From NCBI GenBank assembly GCA_012976225.1, contig JAAVVG010000002.1, forward strand, positions 186,001-250,000: a DNA stretch of 64,000 bases. Direction: 5' to 3'. The notes under the pieces were generated by a model, which saw only the letters and a list, made by a program, of their open reading frames with translations, was not told the origin of the DNA and made no database searches. The DNA is from Golubevia sp. BC0850. Taxonomy: Eukaryota > Basidiomycota > Exobasidiomycetes > Golubeviales > Golubeviaceae. Of this stretch, positions 10,787 to 21,901 are shown one piece after another. Numbering within the stretch: the stretch's first letter is position 1; each line of letters begins with the position of its first letter. A program made the position numbers and the translations under genes.

Positions 10787-13700
10787 TCACTTTCCGTCCT
10801 TCAACATTTGCCTGAAAGCATATTGACTCTTTCCTTTGCCCTTCTGGCTTCCATTTGTACTTGTCCCTTCGTTTCCAGTCCCACTCGAGTCCGTTCCTGC
10901 AGCCTGATCGACCTGCATACTTTCGTCTGAAGTAACTGGAGCTGCTTTGGGCCTAACGAAACCCAGTCCTCCTCTGCCCTTGCCTCTACCTCTTCCAGCA
11001 GCAACACGAGGCATAAAGCTGTTTGATGAAGCAGCTGGCATGGCAGAGTCAGAAGCAGTGACTGAGGCACTACGAGCAGCTCCTCGGTTGTAGTTGTCCA
11101 AAGAGGAGAGTCTCAAAGTGGAAGATTCGTAGGAGATCGAAGGGAGTAAAAGAACTCTTCCGGCGATCTGAGAGAAGAAGAAGTGGAAACGGAGGGAAAA
11201 AGCAGAGAAACAGATTTTGGTGAGAAAGATTCACGACGTCGAAAAAGCAAAATTCGAGGTTTACACTCACAGCAGCGTCCGAGAACTCCACGACGGCTTC
11301 TCCTCTCCCTTCCGGTCCTTCAGTCCATTGGACTTTACTGACACTTCCTGTACCATCGGTGAGAGACTCAAAGAGCTGTTGAATGAGAGGCTCTTTGGCG
11401 TCATGAGGTAAACCTAGAACTCTCAAGCTTCTAGATTTTTCCTCCGCTGCTTTCCCTTTGAAGATTTTCGGGTTGTTCTGACCAGAGCGATTCTTATCGA
11501 CCAGGGAAACCTTGATCTCTTTCCCACTAAGTCGATATCCATTCAGTTTTCCAATTGCGACTTGAGCTTCAAGAGGAGTAGAGTAATCAATGAAAGCGAT
11601 ACCTTTGTACTTTCCATCAGGATAGGTTGGCATTCTGAAAGCTTCAACTTGGCCATGAGATTCGAAGAGTTTTCGAATATCTTCTGGTTGAGCTGATCTT
11701 GGAAGGGCAGAGACGTAGAGCTCCTTGTCGTCCGCGTTGGCGTCCGAACGAGTCTTCTTGCGAGATGGATCGGAAAGAAGGACTTGAAGGGCTTGACCTG
11801 GAATCGTTTCTTGACCATGTTCTACCAAGGCGGCTTGGGCAGCACTCTGCAGGGAGAAGAAAAGATAAAGGAGGAGAGGAGAAAATATTTAGTACTTCGA
11901 GCCGAATGAGACGAGATTTAATGAGGGCATTCTCTACTTTCAATTACTCACTGCTTCTGTGAATTGAACATAACAGAATCTTCTGCTAGCCTGAAACTTC
12001 TTACTAGGCCATCTAACTCCAAATAGATCTCCATACTTCGAGAATCTTCTTCTGACTTCCGAGTCCGTCCAAGCTTCAGAGAAGTTGGTGACGAAGAGAG
12101 TGCACTCCCAACCCAATGAGATAGAGATTTGAGATCCATTGACTTTCTTCTTGTCCTTCGTTCTAGCAGCTGGAATGGCTGAACGATCAGAGAACTCTAC
12201 GACGGCAGCTGACAGACCAGCATCTTGACCTTGATCAGTGTCCATGGCTCCTTTTCCCTCGAAGATTGAAGGTCCAGCTCTGGTAACCTTTGGTCCATCT
12301 ATTTCCACGATCTCTCCGCATCCTTTGAAGAGGGTGTATAAATCTGCTTGAATGGCTGAGGCTGCAAGACCAGAAACCAGGACTGAGCAGTTCTCTCGAT
12401 CTCTGTAGAAGGTGAACATCGGAAAGAGAGTGATAATGAGCGTTAGTGTTGCTTCCGACGTAGGAGGATCTTCGAAAGCAATGAATCACCTGGTCTGTTT
12501 CTTATCTCCCATCTTGCCCTTCTTCGAATCGTCGGATGGACCAGCAGCTGGAGCTGCAGAGGTTGCTTCTTGATGATGCACTGGAAGTTCATCAACAGCT
12601 TTACGCTTCTGACCTACTTGACTCGTGTCGACAGCTGCAGAGGTAGATGCGTCTTCCATCTCTGCATCAGCGACTGGAGGAAGAGAGCGAGGGTAGCCAA
12701 GAGCGTCACCGAATTCGGCTTGAAGAGCGTGCATCTGCTGCTGAGAAGCGTACTACAAGAGAGAGTTAAGAGGAGAAAGAATCAGATTCGGTGAAACGAG
12801 AGATCCAGAGAGCGAAAAGAAAACACTCACCCAAGCTTCCCACATCTTCTCGCTCTCCTTCTTGCACCTTTCTCTGCAATACTGAACATCATTGACGCTT
12901 CCAAAGGCATGTTCGAACCTCTGCCATTCGACTAAAATTTCCTCCTTGTGAGTCATGTTGCCTTTTCCAGCAGCTAATTTGAGTAAATTCCTAGCTTTCT
13001 TCGGATCTCCATGCTTAGAATAAAACCTGGAAGCTTCAATTGAAACTCTACAATTGTTTGGTTGAAGTTGAAGAGCAGTTTCCCAAATAGAAGAAGCAAG
13101 AGAAGAAGTAGCTTCTCCACCTCTTTCCAGCCAAGTAGCAGCACATTTCTCCAACCTTAATTCTTCATCTTGTAGGCCAGCTCCGGCTCCTCTTTCTGAC
13201 AAAACGCTCAAACAATATGACTGAACTGCATAAATTTGCATGAACTTATCCAAATCTGAACTCAATTCGTTATGAGCTTGCCAAAGTTCGATCCCTCTTT
13301 CTGTCGAAAGTGCAGTTGCCATCTCTTCCCTTTCTATGTCCACTCTAGCTAGTAAAACTGAAACTAGGGAATCGACTGGAGTCTTGATCGAAGTCATCAT
13401 TCCTCCTGATATTGCAGATCCGAAGACTTCTTCTTGTTGAGCTTTGGATCGTCTTAGTTTCGAAAGAACTCGAAGATAATGAGCCCATAAAACTCCTGAG
13501 TCTGGTCTGGAGCGAACTGAACGTGAGCAGACGTCGGTGAGAAGCGTGGCTTCATTGGAAGCACTCTGTGTAACGAGACAGGAAGGGGAGGGGAGATCAG
13601 GATTGAATGAATGCCACGGCTTCCCTTCAACTTTTTACTTACCATGTAAAGAATGTAATCCTCCCAAATGTTCTCGCTCTCGCTCAGCATTACATCTCTC

Positions 13701-15319
13701 GACGTCTTCTCTATTTGACTCTCCTCGTGTTTCTTCGCCTTGGAAAGGTTCGATCTGGCCTTCTTTCTATTCTCTTCCCACTCCCCACTTGGTGGATTAG
13801 ACACCTCTTCCTTAGAGAGATTCGGTAAAAAGGCTTGAGTATTCAGAATGCATCTTTCATAAAGTGAAGAAATGAAGTCAGAATCGTACTTTTTCTTGTT
13901 TGCAGACCAACGAATGTAAGGTTTCCAAGAAGCGTAAGAACCTCTGTGAGAGCCATTTAATAGAACAGAATCTTCATGCTTCTCTCTTTCTCTCCAGACT
14001 TTGAGAGCTGCGGAATAGATTTGCTGAGTTGAAGCCATAGAGGACTCGTATTCGGAGGTTGAGAGATAAGTGCTGACGAAAGATGAGAAGTCTTGAAAGG
14101 TCTTATCGAGAGCTGTCGAGAGGTGGAATGAGAGGGAGCATGAATGAGTAAGGAAACGTCAGCCAAGAGGTGCATTTTGACCTTGGGTAGAACCTTCGTT
14201 TAAAGTAGGCAATCATGGACACTCACATCTACTTGGAATCCGAAGTCTGGCGAGGTAGACTTGCTTGACCAGTTCGATCCTCTCTTCGCTCTTGTCCGAC
14301 TTGAGGAGATGGGCCAGCTCAAAATCGCGATACAGGTTCCAGATTAAATGACTCTGAAATTTGTTCGAAAGGAGAATAGAAGGTGACAGTATGTTAGAAA
14401 TTGCTGAAGGCCAAGCGCAGCAACCTGCTTACAGTCCCAATCCTCCTCCTCTCCCTCCGTCTCTCTGCCCTGACCTCTTCTAGACGAGGAGACTCAGATG
14501 TCTACTCACCTGATTCCCTTCTAGAGCGATCCTGGTATAAGCCTCTCTGACTCTATTCCTCACGGCTTCTTCTCCCACGACAGCTTCCAACTGTTCCCAG
14601 ACTCCAGCTGCTTTAGCATTGCTCTGACTCATGACACTTGGTAGAGAGCTGGAAGAATAAGCACCAGATCTAGTCTCCAATCTAGGACCACCTGAAGTGT
14701 TGGTCCAAGCTAGTAAAGGATCTTCTTCTGTGGCTGTCTCTTCCTCCTCCTCATCTACCACCTTTGACGTATCGATTGAAGCCCATTGATAGTGCCAATG
14801 AAGAACCAAGCTAACATATCGCATGTAAGCTGATGGATCCATTGTAGAGCCGTTGGATGATCTAGTAGCTTGATCATGGAGGTTGAAGATGTCGAGTAGT
14901 AGGTTTGGATAGGATGAAGAATCGGGGTTGGAAGATTGGGAAAAGATTGAAAGAATTGAAAGAGATGATTGAATGACATTCTCTTGAGAAGTTAAAGATA
15001 AAGGAGCTTGGCTGATTTGTTGATAGATTTGAGATAACTGAGTGAGTAGAGTTGCTCTCTCTGAATCAGTTGAAGCGCTCAATCCTTGAGGGACTCCTTG
15101 ATTCAATGCCAACAGCTTTCTTTGAGTTGACCTTACCCAAGCTCTGAATGGAATTGGATCTAAAGGAGCATCAGGTTGAGGAGCTGGAGCTTCATCTTTA
15201 GAGTTAGCTGCACTCTTTCTACCTTTACCTCCTCTTTTCTGTTGCTGCTTTGAAGTAGAGGCTGATGACGAAGTAGCGTTGACATTCTCTAAATGAATAT
15301 CTTCCATAGAAGTATCCAT
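10787..15319 (-). CDS. PRP24: U4/U6 snRNA recycling factor Prp24/SART3
   Basis: Eight exons (15319-14510, 14353-14227, 14112-13643, 13565-12831, 12752-12490, 12402-11952, 11846-11271, 11167-10787) close in phase to 1270 residues. The factor anneals U4 to U6 snRNA in the nucleus after each splicing cycle. Order: a Ser-rich N-terminus, a long alpha-helical HAT-repeat half (about residues 270-720, with blocks such as WEDYILYM and LWAHYLRVLSKL), then RRMs. Visible RRM cores: SVLVSGLAASAIQADLYTLF, CTLFVTNFSEAWTDSEVRRRF, KELYVSALPRSAQPEDIRKLF and a fourth, LRVLGLPHDAKEPLIQQLF. The last residues (AFRQMLKDGK) match the conserved LSm-contacting tail. The HAT+RRM layout is that of SART3 rather than yeast Prp24, which lacks HAT repeats. 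The start uses the first ATG; upstream frame begins with non-ATG codons. It shares a 168 bp divergent promoter with the HAD gene. Confidence 0.93.
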
Positions 15320-15487
15320 ACTTGAAGGATAAGCTTGATTCAATTCGGAATTCAAGGGGTTTGGTTGGGAAGGTGAAGCTAAAGTTGAAGTTGTTCTCCA
15401 CAATCTCTTATATTGTGTAGGAACTTTCTTCCTCCTTCTCTTTCTTCTCGACCACTCACTAGTTCACCAACCAACGTAAGACGTAAG
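15320..15487. promoter_or_regulatory. Bidirectional promoter PRP24 / HAD hydrolase
   Basis: Only 168 bp separate the start codons of two divergent genes, so core promoters must overlap. The strand reading toward the HAD gene has a CT-rich tract before its ATG. No clear TATA box was seen. Confidence 0.4.
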
Positions 15488-16563
15488 ATGCCTCAAACCA
15501 AGCTAATCGTAGTCCATGACGTTCTAGGAACGGTTTTCTCCTTAGAAGCTCCAACCAAAGTTCTCTTGAATCAAAACCCAGACCTGGATCCCAAATTGGC
15601 AGAGTTGATCATCTACGATTGGTATCATGCCGTTCAAAGAGATTACACAAATTTATCGATCAACAATGATTATAAGCCCATCTCTCTAGTTTTCAAATCC
15701 ACTCTCGCCAGAATTCTATCTCAAGCCGCTCTCAAGCCCGAAGTCGAACCCTCTTCCAAAGTTCAAGAATCAGCTTCAAAGAACCTTTATCCTTCACTTA
15801 CTGAAGCTATTATGGCATCTCTACCTACTTTAGGCCCAAGGCCTAAGATGGTAGAGGCGTTTAATCACACTTATCGTGACAAAGAGAAAGTTCCAAAACA
15901 CATTGGACAGGTCGACATTTGGGGAGCGACAAACGGAGGTACCGAATTGGCCAGAAAATTGTTTAAAACCGCTTTAGGAGAAAATGGAGATGAACTGGTT
16001 CAAGGTTCTGGAAACGACAGAGGGAAAGGAGTGGGAATCTTCAGTTGCGATGAGATCAAGGTCGCTAAGCCTGCTCCTGAGGTCTATGAAGCTATCAAGA
16101 CGAAAGCTGGAGTCGGTAAAGATGGAAATGAGGTCGGATGGTGAGTTGAAAAAGGGGGGGATTTAATCTAATTCAAAGCTGACGTTGTCTGCCCTTCGAT
16201 TCTGTTAGGTTCGTCGCCACACACTCGTGGTGAGTATCCGCTCTTCTCGTCCTATGTTTCCCTTTCCAAGGAGATGATAAACACTCACGGCTATCATTAA
16301 AAATGGAGGTTGCTGCTAAAGGAAACTTCATTTCTCATCTTATCCTCTCTGAATCGTCTCTCCACTTCTCGCCACTCACACCTCTCTTCTCTTCCAGGGA
16401 TACCTACGCCGCCAAGAGAGCAGGTTTCAGGACCGCATGGGTAGCGAATGAAGAACATTTCACCTGTCCAGATGTCTATGGAACACCAGACATAATCGGA
16501 AAGGACCTCGAGGACGTAGCTACTCAAATTCTAGCTTGGGAAGGGAAGGATGCTCCTCAATAA
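15488..16563 (+). CDS. HAD-superfamily hydrolase, 2-haloacid-dehalogenase-like
   Basis: Exons 15488-16140, 16209-16229 and 16398-16563 join in phase to 279 residues. Motif I is VVHDVLGTVFS, with the nucleophilic Asp in the type II haloacid dehalogenase context (xDxxGTxF). Motif II appears as WGATNGG, the Lys motif as VAKPAPEVYEA, and the acidic motif III region as FVATHSWDTYAAKRAGFRTAWV. These match L-2-haloacid dehalogenases and related fungal enzymes that hydrolyse C-halogen or phosphate-like bonds via an aspartyl ester. No targeting signal is evident. The middle exon is only 21 nt, and it encodes the conserved strand just before WD. The actual substrate is unknown; many fungal members are uncharacterised. 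Confidence 0.85.
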
Positions 16564-16776
16564 TTAGATCATTTCGATCAACGATATGCTTGTATTTTGT
16601 TCTTGTTGTCTTTCTGTCATTTTCTCAGAGAAAGATTGTCTATTGTTGACGAGACACAGTTGGATCATCATAGCGGTGTGTAAATTTTTTCTGCTTTGAG
16701 AAGACTTCGAACGGAACCTGAGATATGTGTGGTTGTTGTGAAGGGTCTCGAAATTCTTGTGATCCTAGAATTGACC

Positions 16777-17465
16777 TTAAAATTTCAAAGCAGGTTCCCC
16801 CAAATCCCAACTTCCATCTTCTTTCCTAAGAATTTTCCTGTTAGAAGTGAAATCTTTCGATGGGTCCAAACCTCCATAGACGTGTCCGAATTTCTCTCCT
16901 TTTCGGATCCGAACAAATCCGAGTCCAAGAGATGATTGCCATGTCAGAAGAAAAGAGAAAGTTCAGTCAAGACTCAAGAGCCCAACCTTCAACAGATCAC
17001 GCTGAGCTGACTGCAGAAGTCAGAACCCAGAACTCACCACTACTAATTTCATCAAACTTGATCTTTTCCTCAATTTCCTTTCCTTCACCTCGAGGTAGAG
17101 CGAAAACATACAATTCATCTCCAACTCCAAACTCTTTCTTGAAGAATCGAGAGAGAACTATAGAAATTTGATGACATGTAGAGAGATGAATGAAACCGTC
17201 TTTTTGCTACCTTTCCTCAATGATATTCCAATGAGAGATCGAGACCAAGTTGAGGAGAGATTCAAGAGAGAGGAGTGAGCACTCTTTCTTTGACAGAAGC
17301 ATATATATAGGATCACGAGAAGGAACGAAGGATAATGAAAAAGAAAAGAAGACTCACATCGAATTCGGTTCCCATGAACAATCCTTCTTTTGGCAGGTTG
17401 TCTTTTTCTGAAGGAGTCAAGATTTTGTATAGGGTTGTGCAGGTCGTTGGATCTGATTCGGTCAT
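16777..17465 (-). CDS. DUF952-family protein
   Basis: Three small exons (17465-17358, 17206-17038, 16898-16777) close in phase to 132 residues, the normal DUF952 size. Family hallmarks are visible: the N-terminal LYKILTPSE, the central DGFIHLST (created only after splicing exon 1 ..TEFD to exon 2 QKDGF), the strand GDELYVFALPR, and the late FGHVYG equivalent to the usual FPHLYG. DUF952 proteins are small, ADP-ribosyltransferase-like folds of unknown role found in bacteria and fungi. The exon 3 acceptor is purine-rich (GAAAAG), which is unusual but supported by phase and by the FGHVYG motif. No single long frame covers the gene. It lies 3'-to-3' with the HAD gene. Confidence 0.8.
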
Positions 17466-18432
17466 GTTGAGTTTTGATGGAGATGGTTGGGAAGGAAGAA
17501 ATGAGAAGGACGAAATAGAGCTCCAAAACCCAAATCATTGACTTTGCGTACCACTCATCTCTTTTGGTTGAAGGTATTACAGAAATGACAAATTTCCTTC
17601 GGATTTTCGTGAAAGGACAGTTCGAGAGAGGCAGAGAGACAATTGGACTTCACGAAAGAATCTCCAACGCGTAGGAAGAAGCTTCCACTCAAAGCAGGCG
17701 CTCGATTTCGTTTTGGGTTGAATAGAAAAATTGGTTCATGGAGATATAAATACATGATTGCATAGAGAAAAAGAGGGGTGTTGATTGTTCAGAAAGAAGG
17801 GCTGTGAGGGATTGAATGGGAAAAGAAATTAATGGTGGTTCATTTTCTGCATCTTTGACAAGGAGTTTGACAGAAAGTTGAGAGATTGAAGGGATGGGGG
17901 AAAATAGGAGAGGTGGGATGGAGAATAGAGAAAGGGAGGAGTTGGATCTTGAGAAAGATCTCCTTTTTGAGTTACTTTTGGCGGTTGGAGATCTTCGGGT
18001 GATCTTTTGAAGGCAATTAGGATAACCGAACTTTTGTTTTTCTTCGAATCGGAAAAATCGATTCTTGAGAAGAAGAGGAGGGGGAGAGGAGAGGAAAGGA
18101 TATGATTGAGAGATGAAGCAATTGGGAGATCCTTGTCAGCTCAAAGGGACGGAGGTAAGACGAGGGAAGCTGTGCTTCTACGTGAGAGGATTTGGAAGCT
18201 GGAGTATTTCAAGTCTGATGACCGTCCTTGCTACCTGCAGAGATGTCGACTTGGAGAGAACCAAGAAGGAAACGGTCTCTCTACTTCAGATCCTTATCCC
18301 GAACCCCACCGCCTTTTAAAGAATCTTTCCAGTAGTTTAAGAACTCCATAGATTTACGAGCTCGACAGAACAGCAACTAAGGTCGGAAGAATCGAAACTC
18401 ACCTTCTTTTGGTCTCAACTCTCCAGCTACTT
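17466..18432. other. Intergenic, DUF952 upstream / uS8m downstream
   Basis: About 970 bp with purine/pyrimidine-rich tracts. Frames at 18106-18351 (+) and a short MEFLNYWKDSLKGGG frame on the minus strand near 18350 are too weak to call. A GTGAGT donor-like site on the minus strand just after the uS8m stop (about 18398) could mark a 3' UTR intron. Confidence 0.3.
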
Positions 18433-18891
18433 CTACGAAGCTCTAGCCACGACTTCGCCACCAGTACCTCTTCTAATAGCTTCTCTAGCTTCCATCCAAC
18501 CCAACCTAGTATTGACGATTCCAACTTCACCCATTTTTAAAGGAGTCACAAACTTTGCTCTCCTTCCAGTAACGAATCTTAACAATTCATCTTTATCCAA
18601 AGAAATCTTTCTACTAGGTTTTGAGATGAGGTTCAAGCTTTCTAAAACTGGTCTATCATTGGCTTTGTATTTGAGATCTACCCAAAGTCTTCTAGCTGGA
18701 ATTGAAGCGGTTGTAAAATTGGTTGGAGAAGGACCTGAAATAGTACCTCTGGTAATGTTATGGATGAAACCATGTTGTAAGAGAATTGAAACTATTGATA
18801 AATTGTCAATCGTTGATGGAATTGGAACTGAACGGATTCTAGCTCGAGCTGCATTTTGAAGTCGAACGCAAACATCTCCGTGAAGTGGCAT
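18433..18891 (-). CDS. MRPS8: Mitochondrial small-subunit ribosomal protein uS8m
   Basis: A single-exon frame of 152 residues. S8 binds the central domain of small-subunit rRNA and helps build the platform of the mitoribosome. The C-terminal signature is clear: GEVGIVNTRLGWMEAREAIR followed by GTGGEVVARAS, equivalent to the bacterial 'G(I/V)STSKGVMTDREAR...GGEVL' end. The N-terminal block with ILLQHGFIHN and RRLWVDLKYK fits fungal mitochondrial S8. The start is ATG 18891; the longer upstream frame has only TTG. It has no long cleavable presequence, as in yeast Mrps8. It is divergent from TOM22 across 117 bp. Confidence 0.9.
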   Translation of the reverse strand: MPLHGDVCVRLQNAARARIRSVPIPSTIDNLSIVSILLQHGFIHNITRGTISGPSPTNFTTASIPARRLWVDLKYKANDRPVLESLNLISKPSRKISLDKDELLRFVTGRRAKFVTPLKMGEVGIVNTRLGWMEAREAIRRGTGGEVVARAS

Positions 18892-19008
18892 CGTTGAGTT
18901 GAGGATGGAGAGCAAGGAAGAAGGAGAGGAAGAAGGAGAGGGAGAAGGAGAGAAAGTTCATCTTCAACAACCACAACTACTCGATCTGAATAATCCAATC
19001 AGGATAAA
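18892..19008. promoter_or_regulatory. Bidirectional promoter MRPS8 / TOM22
   Basis: Only 117 bp separates the start codons of two nuclear genes for mitochondrial proteins. The region includes a purine-rich repeat block (GGAAGAAGGAGAGG-like, about 18911-18955), which may be a shared regulatory element. Confidence 0.5.
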
Positions 19009-20060
19009 ATGGTTCAATTAGAAGAAGTCACAGATGAATCTTATCAGACCAAGCAGAAACAGAATCCATTAGCTACAGCGGAAGAGAATGAAGAAGATTG
19101 GGATGATGATGATGAAGATGATTCAGATGATGAGGTCAGTCTTCTATCTCCTTTGCTTCCTATCCTTCTCTATCTAACTAACTGACAATTCTAACTTAAT
19201 CCGTTGTCCGTCTTCCTTCAACCAGTCAACCTCATCCACCGATTCCTCACCTCTAAGTGAATCGATCTGGGATCGTCTCTCAGCTTTAACCGACATTATT
19301 CCACCTTCAACTCGTAGATCCATTCAACATACTTTCTTAACCACTCAAGCTTATTTATTCGGTGGAAGTAAAATCATCGGAAACTTGGCTTGGGCTTTCA
19401 CTACTAGTGCTATCTTGGTCGGTTTGCCTTTCATGTTGGCAGTGGAGGATGAGAGTAGATTCGCTGCTCAGGAAAGAGAAATGATGGCTCAACAACAGGT
19501 GAGTAACCTTGAGGGAATGCAAATACTTTTCAATACGGCTGGGATGGATTTACGAAGGATCAGAAAGAAGGCTGGACAAGGAGGAGAGGTTCCCAAAGAG
19601 CTCTTGGGAAAAAACAAAAACCTTCACTGCCTACTCAAGAGGTGGTAGCGCAGTAACAAAAACCATGTTAGGGAATCGATCAGCCCTTCCAGGTAGTTTC
19701 AGAGCTTTTTCTTTCACCAAGGAGAGGGAGCAGAGAGAAGTTCCGTGGAATTGGAATTGTGAAATGCTCTCTCTTTCTCCACCCTCTGCTGCCTCAGTTT
19801 CGAGAATTCTGATCACTCTTTCCTCCTCCCTTTTACCCTTCCTTCTCCTCTCTATTCTCTTCTCCGATGCTCCCCGCTTCAAATTTCTCCCTCCATCTCA
19901 AATCTCAACTCCCTCAACCGAACCTCAACCTCCACAAACCTCTATCCTTATCCTCGTCCTTCTCTTCACCAACAACTTTTTATTCAAATAGATGATGGCT
20001 CCTCAACAGCAACAAGCAGGACAGGATCAACCTCAAGGAATCAGACCTCCTGGATTCTAA
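19009..20060 (+). CDS. TOM22: Mitochondrial import receptor subunit Tom22
   Basis: Exons 19009-19134, 19226-19498 and 19992-20060 join in phase to 155 residues, the usual Tom22 size. Tom22 is the central organiser of the outer-membrane TOM translocase and a presequence receptor. The cytosolic N-terminus is strongly acidic (EEDWDDDDEDDSDDE), followed by the conserved ESIWDRLSALTDIIPPSTR segment. The single transmembrane helix is about residues 94-115 (NLAWAFTTSAILVGLPFML), and the short intermembrane-space tail is Gln-rich, ending RPPGF. Intron 2 (493 nt) is much longer than others in the gene and is followed by a 23-codon last exon. The donor of exon 1 is GTCAGT. Confidence 0.9.
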
Positions 20061-21892
20061 AAATTCTTTGGCTTCATTTCCTCCACAGTTTCGATTGGGT
20101 AGACATCCCAGCTCTCCCTTTCCCGTCATTTCTTTTCTCCGCATCTCCTTTCATTTCCTCTCTCCCTCTCTCTGTGTACGATTAGTCCAAACCTCAAAAA
20201 CGAGAAAATTTATGAAATAGAAGATTCATTCACCTCTCTCTTTTCAGGAAATCTAGAAGTATCTTCGTTTGGCGATTTTGGTTCGACTTTGATCTTTTGG
20301 GTTCTATGGGGATACGAAAGGCTATGCAAGAAAGCTTTGAGAGATAGAAATATCCATGCTGAAGCTTTGAGAAGTAAAAACCGACTTCGAATTTCTCTTC
20401 AAATACCAAAACTCTTGGATTTAGAACTTAGAACCAGACGTTTTGATTCATAATATGACCAACTTTCAACTTCAAGAACTTCTGGCACCTTTCCGAATCA
20501 TTTTGAGAAGGCTTGAAAACTTGGAGAAGAACAGTCTAGAATCATCAAGTCAAGGAAGTCAGACTGAAGGACAAAATCAGACGGAATCAAAGAAGTTCTG
20601 GGTCAGATCGACAGACTAGAACTCCGGGAAAAGCAGAAAAAGGAATGTTGTTTTCTTTTCGAAACATTGAATGTTCTGGGACAGATTTGAGAAATCAAAG
20701 CTAAACTCCTCGGTCTTGACAACGCGCTGCTCCTCTTGCAGCGCAAAAGCTCTGAAAGGCTTTAAATTTGAGCGGCCATACTAGGATTCCATCTCTGGTA
20801 AGAGAGTGGGTACGGGCCTTAGGGATGGTAGGCTCTTTGTTTCTGAGCTCATTGTCTGATGCTTGTACAAAGCGGTCTTTGAGCAATGTGGCTTGAAGAA
20901 GGTGGAAGGTCAGTAGAACTCTAGAAGATGCACTTCATCGCAAGTGAGAATCCTCAAGTCTTAGTCTGTTCTATAGCGGAGAGTCAAGTGAAGCAGACAG
21001 ATTTTGAGTTGGACAAGGTCTGAATCTAAAGGCTTTGAAACGTTTTGACTGACTGTATCGAGATCTCCTGTCAGAGTTGCCACCGATTTCTAGTTTTCTT
21101 TTCCTCCCCCGCCCCTCTTTCTCTCATCACTTCAACCTCTTCTTCATACTTCTCCTTTTCTTGTTTCTTATCTGGCTAACACTCCTCCCAGCTAACACCC
21201 GCCAACCCCAGACTTCCTGGCTGACATCCCCAACCCCTTACCTCTATCCACGGTCTCATCGAGATGGGCGACCCTCCTGAACTCTTGTAGATTCAAGGTG
21301 CATTCACAGGACAGGATCATCAATTTTTCTCAGTTCCTAGGAAGATCATCTTCCTTTCTTTTCAGGAAGTGAGTGGAAGGAGATCCTTTCACATCCTAGC
21401 TTGCTGACCTCTCCATCTTTGGTATTATTCCGAGACAAGGCGATCCATTCAACTCTCGGTCAAAATTCACAGCAATTTTGTTTAACGGCTCTTATCTGAG
21501 CTGTGTGATTTTTTGATTTTTCGGTCTTTTGTTTGGAAATTCAAATCAATTGCATTCCCAAGACTTAATGGTTGCAGTTCTTGGATACCTGGAGGAATTC
21601 CATGGTATTCTCGGCTTAAGTAGCCTCAGGGCTTAGCAGTTTCAACTCTGAAATATGGTCAGGGTTTTTTTTTGGGCTAACACTGACCGCAGCCTAGCCA
21701 AATAGGGTCATGGTTAGGGTTTGGGTTAATTTGTCACCACTGACTGACCACAGCCTAACAAGTCAGGGTTTACAGGCCAAGCGTTGGTGATTTACCTCCT
21801 CAAACAAGTCAGGCCCCGCACCTGCAAAAACAAGAGCTTTCTGAAGCAGGAAAAAGCAGGGGGGAAGATAAACCTAAAGCCAAAGGCAGGAC
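20061..21892. other. Long gene-poor interval
   Basis: About 1.8 kb holding the TOM22 3' UTR (possible UTR intron ending near 20247) and no supportable protein gene. Around 21655-21772 there are two diverged tandem copies of a roughly 58 bp unit sharing CACTGACC..CAGCCTA. A short GGTTAGGGTTTGGG stretch lies at 21712-21725. Confidence 0.35.
21655..21772. repeat. Diverged tandem duplication (2 copies, about 58 bp)
   Basis: Copy 1 (about 21655-21712) and copy 2 (about 21713-21772) share AGGGTTT...GGG.TAA, CACTGAC and ACCRCAGCCTARC. Copy boundaries are approximate because of small indels, including a CTGA duplication in copy 2. Confidence 0.4.
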
Positions 21893-21898
21893 AAAAAA
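21893..21898 (-). terminator. RNA polymerase III terminator of tRNA-Ser
   Basis: A run of six T on the minus strand begins four bases after the tRNA discriminator base (21902), the expected Pol III stop signal. Confidence 0.7.
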
Positions 21899-21901
21899 TG
21901 G

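Noticed and set aside
20701-20886. 5S-rRNA-like GCGGCCATACTAGGATTCCA segment
   Set aside because: Only the first dozen bases resemble 5S rRNA; the rest cannot fold or align as 5S.
21712-21728. Telomere-like GGTTAGGGTTTGGGTTA
   Set aside because: Too short and irregular; lies between ordinary genes.
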